Shown: positions 8,146-17,910 of the stretch, piece by piece
How positions within the stretch are numbered: the stretch's first letter is position 1
Layout of the letters: every line of letters begins with the position of its first letter
Assembly (NCBI GenBank): GCA_903895195.1
Contig: CAITSZ010000005.1
Location: forward strand, 174,941 to 238,940
Reading direction: 5' to 3'
Source: an uncultured Chlorobiaceae bacterium
Lineage (GTDB): Bacteria > Bacteroidota > Chlorobiia > Chlorobiales > Chlorobiaceae
Length of the DNA stretch: 64,000 nucleotides
Notes under the pieces: generated by a model
What the model was told of the DNA's origin: nothing
Seen by the model: the letters and a program-made list of their open reading frames with translations, nothing else
The model's database searches: none
Position numbers and translations under genes: made by a program

Positions 8146-9969
8146 ATGAGTAACGACACAAAAAGCAAAAGTTTCAAGCCCCAGCAGGATGAAACACTCG
8201 AAAAAAAGCAAAAGAGCTCGGTAGACCGCTACATTGTCAACCGCCTGCTAAGCTATTTAAAGCCCTATAAAACGCTCATCAGCGCAGCCATTGCCGTTAC
8301 AATTGCAGGCTCCTTTCTCGGACCCTTACGCCCCTATCTGACAAAAATCGCAATTGATGATTATATAGCAAAGGGTGATCTCAAAGGCCTGACGATAATC
8401 AGCATCTTTCTTGCCGCAGCCATTCTGCTCGACGGTATAAAACAGTATATCACAACCTGGTGGACGCAGATTATAGGACAGAAGGCAGTGTTCGACATCA
8501 GGATGGATATCTTCACTCACCTGCAGAAACTGCCCGCAAGGTTTTATGACCGGAATCCTATAGGACGCCTGATAACCCGGTCAACCAATGATGTAGAATC
8601 GCTGAACGAAATGCTCTCCAGCGGCATCATCACCATTCTCGGCGACATCCTGCAGCTCTTTTTCATTGTTCTCCTTATGGTATGGATAGACTGGCAGTTG
8701 ACCCTTATCGTCCTGGCCATTCTTCCTCTGATGCTCTATGCCACAATAAAATTCAAAAACAAAGTCCGGGCTGCATTCCAGGATGTTTTAACCCATCTTG
8801 CCCGCCTCAACACATTTTTTCAGGAGCATATTACAGGGGTGACAATTGTTCAATTGTTTAACCGTGAAGAGCGGGAAAGCATCAAATATGCATCTATCAA
8901 TTCCGACCACAGAGATGCGAATATTCGAACTGTCTTTTACTTCTCCATCTATTATCCTCTCATTGAGGTACTGAGCGCTGCAGCAGCAGGACTGGTCATC
9001 TGGTACAGCGGCATCCGGCTGCTCAAGGCGGATCTTACCATTGGAGTGGTTATATCATTTGTTCAGTACATCTGGCTTTTTTTCCGTCCGCTTCAACATC
9101 TTTCCGACCGTTTCAACGTTATTCAGACCGCAATTGCCAGCTCAGACCGGATTATAAGGCTTCTTGACGAAGAAGAAGGAATAGAAAACCCATCCGGATT
9201 GCACCATCTCGCAACATTCAGGGAGAACATCGCATTCAGCAATGTCTGGTTCGCCTACGATCAGGAAAACTGGATATTGAAAGATATCTCACTTGAAATC
9301 CGGCATGGAGAAAAGGTTGCAATTGTAGGCGCTACAGGGAGCGGTAAAACGACGCTTATTAACATTCTCTCCAAGCTCTACCCTTTCCAGAAAGGCTCCA
9401 TAACCATTGACGGCAAAGCCTTGCAGGAAATAGAAGAACACTCTCTGAGAAAACTCGTCGGTGTTGTCATGCAGGATGTGTTTCTGTTTTCCGGAACCAT
9501 AAAAGAAAACCTTGCATTCGGCAATCCAGAAGTCACAGACGACACCATCAGGGAGGCGGCAAAAATTGTGGGAGCCGACCGCTTTATTGAACAACTCCCG
9601 GGAAAGTACGAGTACAAAGTGCTTGAAAACGGAACAGGACTCTCATCCGGACAAAAACAGCTTATAGCCTTCGTCCGTGCGCTCCTCTACAACCCCGAAA
9701 TCCTTGTCCTTGATGAGGCCACCAGTTCAGTCGATACGGAAACCGAAACCCTGATCGATTCGGCAACAGCCAGCCTCATGAAAAACCGGACATCAATTAT
9801 AATCGCGCACAGACTCTCAACGGTTCAAAAAGCCGATAGAATCATAGTGCTGCACAAAGGAGTTATCAGAGAAACCGGAAATCATCAGGAACTGCTCGCC
9901 AAAAGAGGCCTCTACTACAAACTCTACCTGCTCCAGCACCCCGAACAAACCATCTCCAGAAAGAGCTGA
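8146..9969 (+). CDS. ABC exporter, fused membrane and ATPase domains
   Basis: A 607-aa half-transporter with six membrane helices in the first 330 residues (for example ISAAIAVTIAGSFLGPL and ITILGDILQLFFIVLLMVW), then an ATPase domain: Walker A GATGSGKT near 395, signature LSSGQKQL near 499, Walker B EILVLDEATSS near 520 and the switch His in IIAHRLST. The LSSGQ form is common in the MdlB/YheH type of multidrug or lipid exporters. A long hydrophilic N-terminus (about 25 residues) precedes the first helix. It follows the mutase gene by 39 bases. Substrate unknown; it probably works as a dimer. Confidence 0.9.
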   Translation: MSNDTKSKSFKPQQDETLEKKQKSSVDRYIVNRLLSYLKPYKTLISAAIAVTIAGSFLGPLRPYLTKIAIDDYIAKGDLKGLTIISIFLAAAILLDGIKQYITTWWTQIIGQKAVFDIRMDIFTHLQKLPARFYDRNPIGRLITRSTNDVESLNEMLSSGIITILGDILQLFFIVLLMVWIDWQLTLIVLAILPLMLYATIKFKNKVRAAFQDVLTHLARLNTFFQEHITGVTIVQLFNREERESIKYASINSDHRDANIRTVFYFSIYYPLIEVLSAAAAGLVIWYSGIRLLKADLTIGVVISFVQYIWLFFRPLQHLSDRFNVIQTAIASSDRIIRLLDEEEGIENPSGLHHLATFRENIAFSNVWFAYDQENWILKDISLEIRHGEKVAIVGATGSGKTTLINILSKLYPFQKGSITIDGKALQEIEEHSLRKLVGVVMQDVFLFSGTIKENLAFGNPEVTDDTIREAAKIVGADRFIEQLPGKYEYKVLENGTGLSSGQKQLIAFVRALLYNPEILVLDEATSSVDTETETLIDSATASLMKNRTSIIIAHRLSTVQKADRIIVLHKGVIRETGNHQELLAKRGLYYKLYLLQHPEQTISRKS

Positions 9970-9972
9970 AAG

Positions 9973-11241
9973 CTACAGGCTGCTATCGCGGAGTACACTC
10001 ACCGGCTCAAGTTTAGCCGCCCTTGCCGAGGGCAGAATCGCAGCAAGAGTGCTTATCAGAACTGTTACACCAATCACCATAAAAAAATAGACCGGATTAT
10101 ACGACATACTGAACCCGGTTTTGGTTATAGGCCCCTGAGAGCTTTCAATTGGAAGACTGGCAAACAGATTGATAGAGCCGATAGCCAGAACTCCCCCCGC
10201 AAGAGCTCCGGCAAGGCCCACAATAAACCCCTCAAGAACAAACATGCTTATCAGCTGCAGAGCCGAAAAACCCAACGACTTCATAATTGCAATGTCCCTG
10301 CTCTTTTCAAACACAGTGGTAACCAGAATATTAGCCACCCCGAACCCTGAAACGACACCGACAAAAGCAACAAGAGAAAACACGATATAACCGATACGGG
10401 CAAAAAGGGAGAGTATACTGGCGTTCTCCTCCTGCCAGGTCATGCATCGATACCCGGTAACCTTTTCAAGATCTCTTGCCAGCAGAGCATTATCAAGAGG
10501 AGTATCAACCTTAAGCGCAATACCAGAAACCTTGTTTGCCGCCATTCCCTCAATGATCTGACCAAGCTTGAGAGAGACCAGAACACTGTTATCGACCGCA
10601 TTGACACCGGTAAAGAAAATTCCGGCAACCTTGCACTGCCTGCTCTTCCCTGAAGCAGGAATGATAATAACATCATCATTCAGCTTGAGATTCATATCCC
10701 GCGCCACCGTACGTCCCACAAGCATTGCATTGGCCGTTTTTTCAAACGTGGCAATCTCACCGGCAAGCATTTTTTTCCTGATACCGCTGATAGCATCTTC
10801 ACGATCAATCAGAACGCCCTTAAGGGTAAGAGGCTGGTTGCGACTTCCCTTAACAGCCATAACCTGAGAAATAACGTAAGGTGAGGCAGCAAGAACCCGT
10901 TTATTATACTGTTGCAAACTGAACACACTGAGAATCTGCCGATAATTCCGTACCTCTTCAGGCTCCTGCTTCTGAATATTATTTTCAACGAAAGCTATCC
11001 CATCCTCATGCTTGCCCTCAAGAATATTTACGGGCATAGGGCGCATTTTCTCCCCCTTTACCGTTATATGCGGCGCAACATTCACAATGGTCTCAATAAA
11101 CGAATCGAGCAACCCTCTGGTAAGAGAATTGGTTGTAATCAGAACCATTGTACTGATCGCGACACCGAAAATAGTAGTCAATGTCTGCCGGCGACGTCCA
11201 AGCAGATGCCGCAGAGCTATGGAAAACAAGGTTTTCAGCAT
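9973..11241 (-). CDS. ABC transporter permease, FtsX/LolC-LolE type
   Basis: A 422-aa inner-membrane protein with one N-terminal helix (FGVAISTMVLITT region), a periplasmic MacB-like domain of about 230 residues, and three C-terminal helices (YIVFSLVAFVGVVSGFGVAN, FVLEGFIVGLAGALAGGVLA, VYFFMVIGVTVLISTLAAIL). It ends with the family's P-A-x-x-A-x-x-L-x-P-V-x-x-L-R pattern (PSARAAKLEPVSVLR). Such permeases extract lipoproteins or drive mechanotransmission. The matching ATPase is not adjacent, so the exact role is open. It is convergent with the ABC exporter, 3 bases apart. Confidence 0.88.
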   Translation of the reverse strand: MLKTLFSIALRHLLGRRRQTLTTIFGVAISTMVLITTNSLTRGLLDSFIETIVNVAPHITVKGEKMRPMPVNILEGKHEDGIAFVENNIQKQEPEEVRNYRQILSVFSLQQYNKRVLAASPYVISQVMAVKGSRNQPLTLKGVLIDREDAISGIRKKMLAGEIATFEKTANAMLVGRTVARDMNLKLNDDVIIIPASGKSRQCKVAGIFFTGVNAVDNSVLVSLKLGQIIEGMAANKVSGIALKVDTPLDNALLARDLEKVTGYRCMTWQEENASILSLFARIGYIVFSLVAFVGVVSGFGVANILVTTVFEKSRDIAIMKSLGFSALQLISMFVLEGFIVGLAGALAGGVLAIGSINLFASLPIESSQGPITKTGFSMSYNPVYFFMVIGVTVLISTLAAILPSARAAKLEPVSVLRDSSL

Positions 11242-11360
11242 GATAACACCAATGAGAGATCCTCTAAAACGTTATGGTATGTTATTATTAAGTTATATTT
11301 TGAACATAAAGTATTACAAATCCTGCAAGGAACGTATCCTTTCTGCATGATCAATCAATA

Positions 11361-12440
11361 ATGAGCGAGAGCAACCACGATAATAATATAACAATCGAGC
11401 GCAAGCACAGCCATGTGGAAATATGCCTGCACGGTGACGTTGCCTATAACAGCAAAACCACTGGATTTGAGCGGTTTGATTTTCAGCATGATGCTCTCCC
11501 TGAACTTCGTTTTTCCGACATCGACCTCTCCACTTCATTTTTAGGCAAAAAAATTGCCGCCCCGTTCATGATATCCTCCATGACCGGAGGATACAGCGAA
11601 GCGGCAGCCTTAAACCGGCAGCTTGCAGAAGCCTCAGAGCACTTTCAGATTCCGCTTGGCGTCGGCAGCATGCGCCAGGCGCTTGAAAACAGCTCACACC
11701 GCGAAAGTTTTGCCATTGTTAGAAAATATGCCCCGTCAGTACAGATTTTTGCCAACATCGGAGCTCCTGAAATTGCAAAAGGGCTGACTGATCGGGAAAT
11801 CAACATCATGCTCGAGCTTCTTCAGGCCGATGGACTGATTGTACACCTTAATGCCGCCCAGGAACTCTTTCAACCCGAAGGAAACACCGATTTCCGGCAT
11901 GTACTCCATCAGCTTGCAGCCATCACCGCTAAAATCCCCGTCCCTGTCATTGTAAAAGAGGTCGGATGCGGCATCTCTGCATCGGCTGCTCTCAGGCTCA
12001 TTGAAGCAGGTGTCAAAGCTATTGATGTTGCCGGCGCAGGAGGAATCAGCTGGCAGAAAGTGGAAGAGATCCGCTACACACGGCAGTTCGGGCAGGAAAC
12101 CCGTTTCAGCATGCCCGCACTCGAAGAGCTGCTGAACTGGGGCATTCCCACAGCCCAATGTCTCCTTGATATCCGCGCAATGAAACGTGACCATCCTGAA
12201 TACAAAGAGATTGAAATCATTGCATCAGGAGGAATCCAGTCCGGTGCGGATATTGCAAAATCATTAGCTCTTGGAGCGCAACTGGCCGCTTCAGCCAGGC
12301 ATATTCTCAAAGCCCTTCACCAGGGAACCCTTGAAAAAACTATTGAAACCTGGCTCAACGATCTCAGGGCAATCATGTTTCTTTCCGGTTCCGCCAAGAT
12401 AGAGCAACTCCGACACAAACGCCTTATCATTAAACAATGA
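11361..12440 (+). CDS. fni: Isopentenyl-diphosphate delta-isomerase, type 2 (FMN-dependent)
   Basis: A 359-aa FMN/NADPH enzyme that interconverts IPP and DMAPP. It starts with [14 protein letters not shown], then [19 protein letters not shown], the FMN-contacting MISSMTGG segment, [15 protein letters not shown], and the C-terminal TIM-barrel loop [20 protein letters not shown]. It overlaps the next gene, a prenyl diphosphate synthase, by 4 bases (ATGA). The two are thus co-translated and feed the same C5-to-longer isoprenoid pathway, needed for chlorophyll tails, carotenoids and quinones. Confidence 0.95.
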   Translation: MSESNHDNNITIERKHSHVEICLHGDVAYNSKTTGFERFDFQHDALPELRFSDIDLSTSFLGKKIAAPFMISSMTGGYSEAAALNRQLAEASEHFQIPLGVGSMRQALENSSHRESFAIVRKYAPSVQIFANIGAPEIAKGLTDREINIMLELLQADGLIVHLNAAQELFQPEGNTDFRHVLHQLAAITAKIPVPVIVKEVGCGISASAALRLIEAGVKAIDVAGAGGISWQKVEEIRYTRQFGQETRFSMPALEELLNWGIPTAQCLLDIRAMKRDHPEYKEIEIIASGGIQSGADIAKSLALGAQLAASARHILKALHQGTLEKTIETWLNDLRAIMFLSGSAKIEQLRHKRLIIKQ

Positions 12441-13450
12441 CCAATTTCATAATGAATATGCCTATAACTCAGGAGCTTGTCGAAAAAAAATACAGTCTCT
12501 ACCACTCGAAAATAAACGAGGCTTTAGCCTCCTGTTTTGATAAAGAGATCCCCGTAACCCTTTATCAGCCGGCAAGGTATATTCTTGAAGGAAATGGCAA
12601 AAGAATCCGGCCATTTCTTACACTGCTTGCCTCCGAAGCTATATGCGGGTCAATTGACAATGCGCTCAATGTTGCACTGGCCGTTGAAATCCTCCACAAC
12701 TTCACCCTGATCCACGACGATATCATGGACCAGGCAGATCTCCGCCACAGCAGACCAACCGTTCACAAAAAATGGAACGTCAATGCCGCCATTCTGACTG
12801 GAGACATGATGATCGCCTACGCCTATGAACTCGCTCTGAAGGAAAAAACAAACCGCCATACAGAACTGATTCACATCCTCAATCACGCCAATATAACCAT
12901 CTGCGAAGGCCAGGCGCTTGATATGGAGCTCGAAGAGAAGCAAGATGCCACAATTGCAGACTATCTCGACATGATTTCAAAAAAAACCGGTCGTCTTATT
13001 TCTGCCGCACTTGAAGCAGGCGGTGTCGCTGGAAATGCAACGGATGAACAACTTCAGAAACTGGTACTTTTCGGCGAAAAAATTGGAAGAGCTTTCCAGA
13101 TTCAAGACGATTACCTCGACATTATGGCCGAAAACGGAAAATCCGGCAAAATGGCTGGCGGCGACATCATCAACGGCAAAAAAACCTACCTTCTCCTGCG
13201 CTCTCTCGAACTGACCAGAGGCGCCGATCACGATCTGCTTTACTCAGTCATCATCAATAAGGGTACCAGCGCCGACAAGGTTGCCGAAGTAAAAAATATT
13301 TTCGAACGTTGCGGAGTCCTTGAAGAAACAACCGCACTGATCCACCGAGACACTGAAGAAGCACTTACTGCTCTTGAGCAGCTCCCAAATGCCGAAGGAA
13401 GAGAGTACCTGAAAGGATTTGCCAACATTCTGATAAAAAGAGACTTTTAA
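12437..13450 (+). CDS. Polyprenyl diphosphate synthase (farnesyl/geranylgeranyl type)
   Basis: A 337-aa all-helical trans-prenyltransferase. The first aspartate-rich motif is DDIMDQAD near residue 94 with the preceding [15 protein letters not shown] helix, and the second is DDYLDI near 223. The substrate-binding GNGKRIRP lies near 52-59. It condenses IPP with an allylic diphosphate. Product length cannot be read with confidence; short-chain (C15-C20) is likely. An internal start at Met6 or Met8 is possible. It is coupled to fni upstream; dprA follows after 32 bases. Confidence 0.92.
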   Translation: MTNFIMNMPITQELVEKKYSLYHSKINEALASCFDKEIPVTLYQPARYILEGNGKRIRPFLTLLASEAICGSIDNALNVALAVEILHNFTLIHDDIMDQADLRHSRPTVHKKWNVNAAILTGDMMIAYAYELALKEKTNRHTELIHILNHANITICEGQALDMELEEKQDATIADYLDMISKKTGRLISAALEAGGVAGNATDEQLQKLVLFGEKIGRAFQIQDDYLDIMAENGKSGKMAGGDIINGKKTYLLLRSLELTRGADHDLLYSVIINKGTSADKVAEVKNIFERCGVLEETTALIHRDTEEALTALEQLPNAEGREYLKGFANILIKRDF

Positions 13451-13482
13451 CTCTCCCAGGCATCACTTCACCCCGGATTTTC

Positions 13483-14619
13483 ATGGAAAACAGCACTCTC
13501 CTGCTTGTCCTGACCCTTATCCCCGGTATAGGGCCGGCAAGAATCAAGGCAATCATAGAGCATCTGCATGACCAGCTGCAGAATGTGCTGCTCGCCGATG
13601 TGACAGACCTTATGCAAGTCCCCGGCATAGGAGAACCTCTTGCGCGCCAGATATATAACTTTCTTCATCATACAGAAACCCGCCAGGCAGCAAAAAAAAG
13701 CGCAGAAAATCAAATCTCCAGACTTCAGCACATAAATGCCTCACTCATAACAATTCTGGACCCTGGCTACCCCTCTCTTTTAAAGCAGATATACGATCCA
13801 CCTCCCTGCCTCTTTATTCGCGGCAAACTTCCCCCCGCAAACTCGCCCGCTCTTGCTGTTGTCGGCACACGGCATGCCTCGCTCTATGGCAAACAATGCA
13901 CTGCAATGCTCTGCCGTGATCTGGTCAACTTCGGAGTCAGCATATACAGCGGCATGGCTTATGGTATCGACATGGCGGCACATGACGCAACTCTTCAGAG
14001 CGGAGGACTCACCGTTGCTGTTCTCGCAAGCGGAGTTGACACCATCTATACCGATCCAAAAGGAAAACTCTGGCCAAAAATCATAGAACAGGGGGCACTC
14101 ATTTCAGAAGAATGGCTTGGCTCAGAACTCTCTCCGGCCAAATTCCCTAAACGCAATCGAATCATATCCGGAATATCCGCCGGAACCATTGTAGTGGAAT
14201 CTGACACAAAAGGAGGAGCTCTCATCACCGCAGCAGGCGCCCTTGAGCAGAACCGTGAAGTTTTTGCGGTACCCGGAAGTATTTTTTCCCCTACCTCCAG
14301 AGGCACAAACAAGCTTATCCAGCAAGGACAGGCCAAAGCAATCATGAATGCAGACGATATCATAACCGAGCTGGGCCCTCAATTCATAAAGAGCTGCCCT
14401 GCTCTGCAGGCTTCACAGACCATTGCTCCCGATATCAGCCTTACCTCTGCAGAACGCTCCATCCTCCTTGCCATGGGCACCGAATTCATACATATCGACG
14501 CACTTGCAACAGCCACAGCTATCGATATACCCTCACTTCTGGTACACCTGTTTGAACTTGAACTGAAATCAGCAATCATGCAGCAGCCCGGACAGTTTTT
14601 CCGAAAAAAAACGCTCTGA
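13483..14619 (+). CDS. dprA: DNA processing protein DprA
   Basis: A 378-aa DprA/Smf protein. An N-terminal helix-hairpin-helix region (LTLIPGIGPARIKAIIEHL, and VPGIGEPLARQIY near 47-59) is followed by the Rossmann-like core starting LAVVGTRHASLYG, with the SGMAYGIDMAAH and FPKRNRIISGIS single-strand DNA-binding segments. A C-terminal winged-helix-like part (SLTSAERSILLAMG onward) completes it. DprA loads RecA onto incoming single-stranded DNA in natural transformation. No other competence genes are nearby, so whether this strain is competent cannot be told. Confidence 0.94.
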   Translation: MENSTLLLVLTLIPGIGPARIKAIIEHLHDQLQNVLLADVTDLMQVPGIGEPLARQIYNFLHHTETRQAAKKSAENQISRLQHINASLITILDPGYPSLLKQIYDPPPCLFIRGKLPPANSPALAVVGTRHASLYGKQCTAMLCRDLVNFGVSIYSGMAYGIDMAAHDATLQSGGLTVAVLASGVDTIYTDPKGKLWPKIIEQGALISEEWLGSELSPAKFPKRNRIISGISAGTIVVESDTKGGALITAAGALEQNREVFAVPGSIFSPTSRGTNKLIQQGQAKAIMNADDIITELGPQFIKSCPALQASQTIAPDISLTSAERSILLAMGTEFIHIDALATATAIDIPSLLVHLFELELKSAIMQQPGQFFRKKTL

Positions 14620-14728
14620 ACTTATAACAACCAGCAATAATAAAGATTTCCAGAGACCCCGACACTTCATTGCTAAGGGCTTTTCAGCTTTTTATAGTTT
14701 TTTAACAGGGAATTCTTACCTTTGAATG

Positions 14729-14734
14729 TATAAT
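14729..14734 (+). promoter_or_regulatory. Candidate -10 box TATAAT before the ompH/lptC genes
   Basis: A perfect TATAAT lies 65-70 bases upstream of the likely OmpH start. The best upstream partner, TTAACA at 14702-14707, is spaced 21 bases away, which is too wide, so the -35 is unclear. If real, transcription would begin near 14741. That argues against the GTG at 14736 as the OmpH start. Confidence 0.35.
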
Positions 14735-14798
14735 TGTGACCGCTTTGGCATTATACCGCTCTTTACCTATTAACATGATAACCCTAACCATGAATTTG

Positions 14799-15338
14799 AT
14801 GAAGCATTCAAAAAGATTTATGACTATGTCACGCCGTATCGTTATGGCAGTAGCCCTGACTTTGGTGCTTGTTGCTCCCCGTTCATTCGCAGCTCAGGAA
14901 AGTGGAAAAGTAGGTGTTGTAGATTCCGGAAAGATCTTCCAGCAGCTGCCGGAAGCAAAACAAGCGGAAACAAGCTTACAGGCTGCTGCGGGGCCACTGC
15001 AGAAAGAAATCGCTCTTAAAAACCAGGAGCTTCAAAAAGCAATTGCAGAATATCAGAAGCAAGCACCTAAACTGACTCCAGCCGCAAGAAACGCAAAAGA
15101 AAAGGAACTCAATACAAAGAGCCAGGCTGCACAAAAATTCCAGCAGGAACAAAGTGCCCTTTTTGAGAAAAAACGCCAGGACATCATCGGACCGGTTCAG
15201 CAGAAGCTGACAGCTGCGATTAAATCAATTGCACAGAAAGAAGGATTCACTCTGATTCTCGATAAAAGTACAGCAGCATATTTTGCTCCAGAGTACGATA
15301 TCACCTTCAAAGTGATGAACGAACTGAATATCAAGTAA
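14799..15338 (+). CDS. OmpH/Skp-family periplasmic chaperone
   Basis: The mature protein has the Skp layout: GKVGVVDSGKIFQQLPEAKQ, a long charged helical hairpin (about 60-130, rich in Lys, Glu and Gln), and a return strand GFTLILDKSTAAYFAPEYDIT. A signal peptide follows the start (RRIVMAVALTLVLVAPRSFAA). Skp proteins shield unfolded outer-membrane proteins in the periplasm. Start choice is uncertain: the frame is open from a GTG at 14736, and ATGs at 14799, 14820 and 14826 all keep the signal peptide. The lptC-like gene follows 12 bases downstream, making an envelope-biogenesis pair. Confidence 0.85.
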   Translation: MKHSKRFMTMSRRIVMAVALTLVLVAPRSFAAQESGKVGVVDSGKIFQQLPEAKQAETSLQAAAGPLQKEIALKNQELQKAIAEYQKQAPKLTPAARNAKEKELNTKSQAAQKFQQEQSALFEKKRQDIIGPVQQKLTAAIKSIAQKEGFTLILDKSTAAYFAPEYDITFKVMNELNIK

Positions 15339-15350
15339 TTATCTCCTGAA

Positions 15351-15896
15351 TTGAAAAGAGTTGCTGTTCTTTTTCTGCATGTTATTGTTATCATGGCATC
15401 AGGATGCGGCGGTCCTCATAAGGAGCGCCGTTCTCCTGAAACCGGCTTTATCGGTTTAAACCACCCCGTACAGGAAAGCTGGACTGTCAGGCTGAACCTT
15501 TCTGAATCGGGTGTACAACGTGGAGTCATTGAAGCCGGACACCAGGCAGAATACAGAACAAACTCCGGAAATGAACATCAGCTTGATAAGGGGATCAAAG
15601 TGACTTTCTTTGACATTACTGGTAAACCTGAAACAACCATAACTGCCCGGAAGGCGGTTATTCACGATAATCAGGATATAGAGGCTCAAGGAGATGTTGT
15701 CATTACATCAAGTGGCCCGACGGTCATAAAAACAGAGTATGTTAAACGGACAAACAACGATAAAATGATCCGTTCAGACAGGTTTGTTACTATTGTCAAG
15801 CCGGACGAAACCATCACTGGAGAAGGCTTTGAAAGTGATCAAGCCTTAAAGAAATACCGGATTTTCCGGGGAAGCGGCAAAGCATTTACAAAATAA
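15351..15896 (+). CDS. lptC: LPS export lipoprotein LptC-like protein
   Basis: A 181-aa protein starting at TTG with a lipoprotein signal ending MASGC (Cys19), followed by one beta-jellyroll domain: [49 protein letters not shown], and [11 protein letters not shown] near the end. This strand pattern is that of LptC/OstA domains, which pass LPS from the LptB2FG ABC extractor to LptA. Real LptC in enterobacteria is anchored by a helix, whereas this one looks lipidated, as in several other phyla. lptA, lptB and lptF/G are not in the window. Confidence 0.8.
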   Translation: MKRVAVLFLHVIVIMASGCGGPHKERRSPETGFIGLNHPVQESWTVRLNLSESGVQRGVIEAGHQAEYRTNSGNEHQLDKGIKVTFFDITGKPETTITARKAVIHDNQDIEAQGDVVITSSGPTVIKTEYVKRTNNDKMIRSDRFVTIVKPDETITGEGFESDQALKKYRIFRGSGKAFTK

Positions 15897-15915
15897 TATT
15901 GAAGGTTCTCTGTTC

Positions 15916-16302
15916 ATGAAATTACATGTTTTAAAATCAAAGATTCACAACGCTATAGTTACAAGCGGAGATCTCGAATATGAAGGAAGCATCACCATTG
16001 ACAATGAGCTTCTTGAAATGGTAGATATGATCCCGAACGAAAAAGTTCTTGTAGTCAACAACAACAATGGCGAGCGCTTTGAAACCTATATTATCAAAGG
16101 AGAACACGGCTCCAGAGAAATACAGCTCAACGGAGCTGCTGCCCGGTGCGCTCTGGTAGGCGACGAAATCATTATCATGACCTTCGCCACCATGGAACCG
16201 GCAGAAGCACGAATCCATAAACCAATGGTGCTTATAGTCGACAGGCACAACAACCCGAAGAGCAGGCACCTGGTCGGCGAGCAAGGCGAACAGTTATCAT
16301 AA
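15916..16302 (+). CDS. panD: Aspartate 1-decarboxylase
   Basis: A 128-aa pyruvoyl enzyme making beta-alanine for pantothenate and CoA. The self-cleavage site is EYEGSITID, with Ser25 as the future pyruvoyl group after Gly24. Arg/Tyr substrate contacts lie in the [10 protein letters not shown] and [13 protein letters not shown] segments. Length and fold order match the family. It sits between lptC (19 bases) and the nucleotidyltransferase gene (35 bases) on the same strand, although its pathway is unrelated to theirs. Confidence 0.95.
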   Translation: MKLHVLKSKIHNAIVTSGDLEYEGSITIDNELLEMVDMIPNEKVLVVNNNNGERFETYIIKGEHGSREIQLNGAAARCALVGDEIIIMTFATMEPAEARIHKPMVLIVDRHNNPKSRHLVGEQGEQLS

Positions 16303-16337
16303 CGACACCAGACACCCATCCCTGATAAACGAGAGAA

Positions 16338-17078
16338 ATGGCACTATCAATAATCGTCATGGCTGCCGGAAAAGGCACACGAATGCAATCAGACCTCCCG
16401 AAAGTGCTCCATCAGGCAAACCAGCGTCCACTTATCGAATATGTTCTCGACACGTCACTCGCTCTGGATCCCCAAAAGGTAGTACTGATTATCGGTCACC
16501 AGGCAGATCTCGTAAAAGCAGCCACAGCCCGCTACAACGTATGCACAGCACTTCAGGAACCGCAACTGGGTACAGGCCATGCCATTATGCAGGCAGAAAC
16601 CGAGCTGCGCAATTTTCAGGGAGAGGTACTCATTCTCTCCGGAGATGCACCCCTGGTCAATCCCCGCACCCTGAAGAATCTTATAGCGTTTCACCATGCA
16701 AATAAAGCTGTAGCAACCGTTCTGACTGCAGATTTGGATGATCCCACAGGATACGGCAGAGTCATTCGCAAACCCGGCAGCGACACCGTCCTTAAAATTG
16801 TTGAGCAAAAAGACGCTTCGCCAACAGAGCGTGACGTGCGGGAAATTAATTCAGGCATATACGTTTTCAATGCAGCCATACTGTTCGAGTCTCTTCAACA
16901 GATCACAACGAACAACGCCCAGAAAGAGTACTATCTGACAGATGTATTCAGCATCTGCTTCCAGAGCGGCAGGCACGTATGCGCATTCAAAACAGACAAC
17001 CCCAACGAAATTATCGGCATCAACACCCCCGAACAACTAAAAGAAGCTGAAAGGCTGATGCTCGAGGAGTTTCACTAA
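16338..17078 (+). CDS. GlmU-type nucleotidyltransferase without the acetyltransferase domain
   Basis: A 246-aa sugar-1-phosphate nucleotidyltransferase. The signature AAGKGTRMQSDLPKVLH spans residues 8-24, then ALQEPQLGTGHAIMQAE, SGDAPLVNP, GYGRVIRKP, EQKDASPTERDVREINSGIY and a C-terminal GINTPEQLKEAERLM. These are the UTP- and GlcNAc-1-P-binding features of the GlmU N-terminal half. The left-handed beta-helix acetyltransferase half of full GlmU is absent: the protein stops right after the pyrophosphorylase domain. It may make UDP-GlcNAc from GlcNAc-1-P, with acetylation done by a separate enzyme not in this window. Confidence 0.88.
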   Translation: MALSIIVMAAGKGTRMQSDLPKVLHQANQRPLIEYVLDTSLALDPQKVVLIIGHQADLVKAATARYNVCTALQEPQLGTGHAIMQAETELRNFQGEVLILSGDAPLVNPRTLKNLIAFHHANKAVATVLTADLDDPTGYGRVIRKPGSDTVLKIVEQKDASPTERDVREINSGIYVFNAAILFESLQQITTNNAQKEYYLTDVFSICFQSGRHVCAFKTDNPNEIIGINTPEQLKEAERLMLEEFH

Positions 17079-17186
17079 GAAGGAGTGATAGAGATGAGAT
17101 ACTCCGATCGTTTTTGAAACGATAGCGTGATTAATAATACTTTTTGAGGAGATTAAGCAGCTCTTTTGACAAGAGTTAGCACACCG

Positions 17187-17402
17187 TCACAACTGTTGTT
17201 GTTTAAATGTGCTGCGAAGGGCATCATTAATAGCTTCTGTTGACAGCGGTTCTCTTTCGGGGTTAAACAGTTTTCCGTAGAGATCATCAACATTTTTATT
17301 GAGAGATCCGCCAATGAGCTGGTCATCCTTCTCGCAGGATAACTCAAGCTTATCACCGGAATGCAGTCCAGGCATATCACTTAATTTATTTTTAGAGTCC
17401 AA
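17187..17402 (-). CDS. Small hypothetical protein
   Basis: A possible 71-aa protein (TTG start; an ATG at codon 10, 17375, would give 62 aa) just downstream of the VOC gene on the same strand, with an 11-base gap. It is polar, with an acidic middle (KDDQLIGGSLNKNVDDLYGKLF) and a C-terminal ALRSTFKQQQL. No family was recognised, and there is no signal peptide or membrane segment. It may be a real small gene in the rpoZ-VOC transcript; support is moderate. Confidence 0.45.
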   Translation of the reverse strand: MDSKNKLSDMPGLHSGDKLELSCEKDDQLIGGSLNKNVDDLYGKLFNPEREPLSTEAINDALRSTFKQQQL

Positions 17403-17412
17403 CGTATAGAAA

Positions 17413-17910
17413 CTATTTTCTCGAACGACGGGTTTTTCTGGTCACAACGACCTCATCCGTTTGCTGGCGGCTTGGAAGAGTATGAGAATCCGGAGAAGAG
17501 AGATCAATATCCGGGCTATCCTGCTGAATGCCCGTTTCATGCATGGAATAAAACTCCACAAGATTACCATCGGGATCCATGACAAAAAAAGCCCTTCCCT
17601 CACGCCGATGAGCCGGCCGGGTAACAATGTGAACACCTTTGTCATCCATATAGCGGGCAGCCTCGTCAACTTCCGCATCCGACGAAAGCCTGAACCCGAA
17701 ATGATCAACCCGTATATCCCTCGCCTGAAGCGAACCGGGGGTTTCGGCCTTCACAAGCACAAGCAGATCCGAGTTGACCCGCAGATACGAAATATTTGCA
17801 CCCACCCTGTGATCAAGCCTCAGACCGAGAATGCCGCCGTAAAACTCCTCGGCCAGACGCAAGTCATTGACACGAAGGGTAATCTGATTAATCCCCGTCA
17901 GTTTCATCAT
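17413..17910 (-). CDS. VOC-fold (glyoxalase/bleomycin resistance family) protein
   Basis: A 165-aa protein with the two beta-alpha-beta-beta-beta modules of the vicinal oxygen chelate fold: NQITLRVNDLRLAEEFYGGI then LRLDHRVGANISYLRV, and VDHFGFRLSSDAEVDEAARY then AFFVMDPDGNLVEFYSMHE. The metal ligands expected for this fold (first-strand Q/T region, His, Glu in LVEFY) are partly visible. The enzymatic reaction cannot be told. A polar 35-residue tail ends in TRKTRRSRK. The start at 17910 overlaps the rpoZ 3' end by 23 bases and fits the fold; the frame is open to 17940. Confidence 0.8.
   Translation of the reverse strand: MMKLTGINQITLRVNDLRLAEEFYGGILGLRLDHRVGANISYLRVNSDLLVLVKAETPGSLQARDIRVDHFGFRLSSDAEVDEAARYMDDKGVHIVTRPAHRREGRAFFVMDPDGNLVEFYSMHETGIQQDSPDIDLSSPDSHTLPSRQQTDEVVVTRKTRRSRK

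Noticed and set aside
8146..9969. LSSGQ signature as a defective ABC site
   Set aside because: LSSGQ is common in this subfamily of exporters, so it is not a sign of loss of function.
17097..17130. Terminator after the GlmU-type gene
   Set aside because: ATCGTTT/AAACGAT forms a 7-bp stem with a short loop but is not followed by a T-run on either strand.
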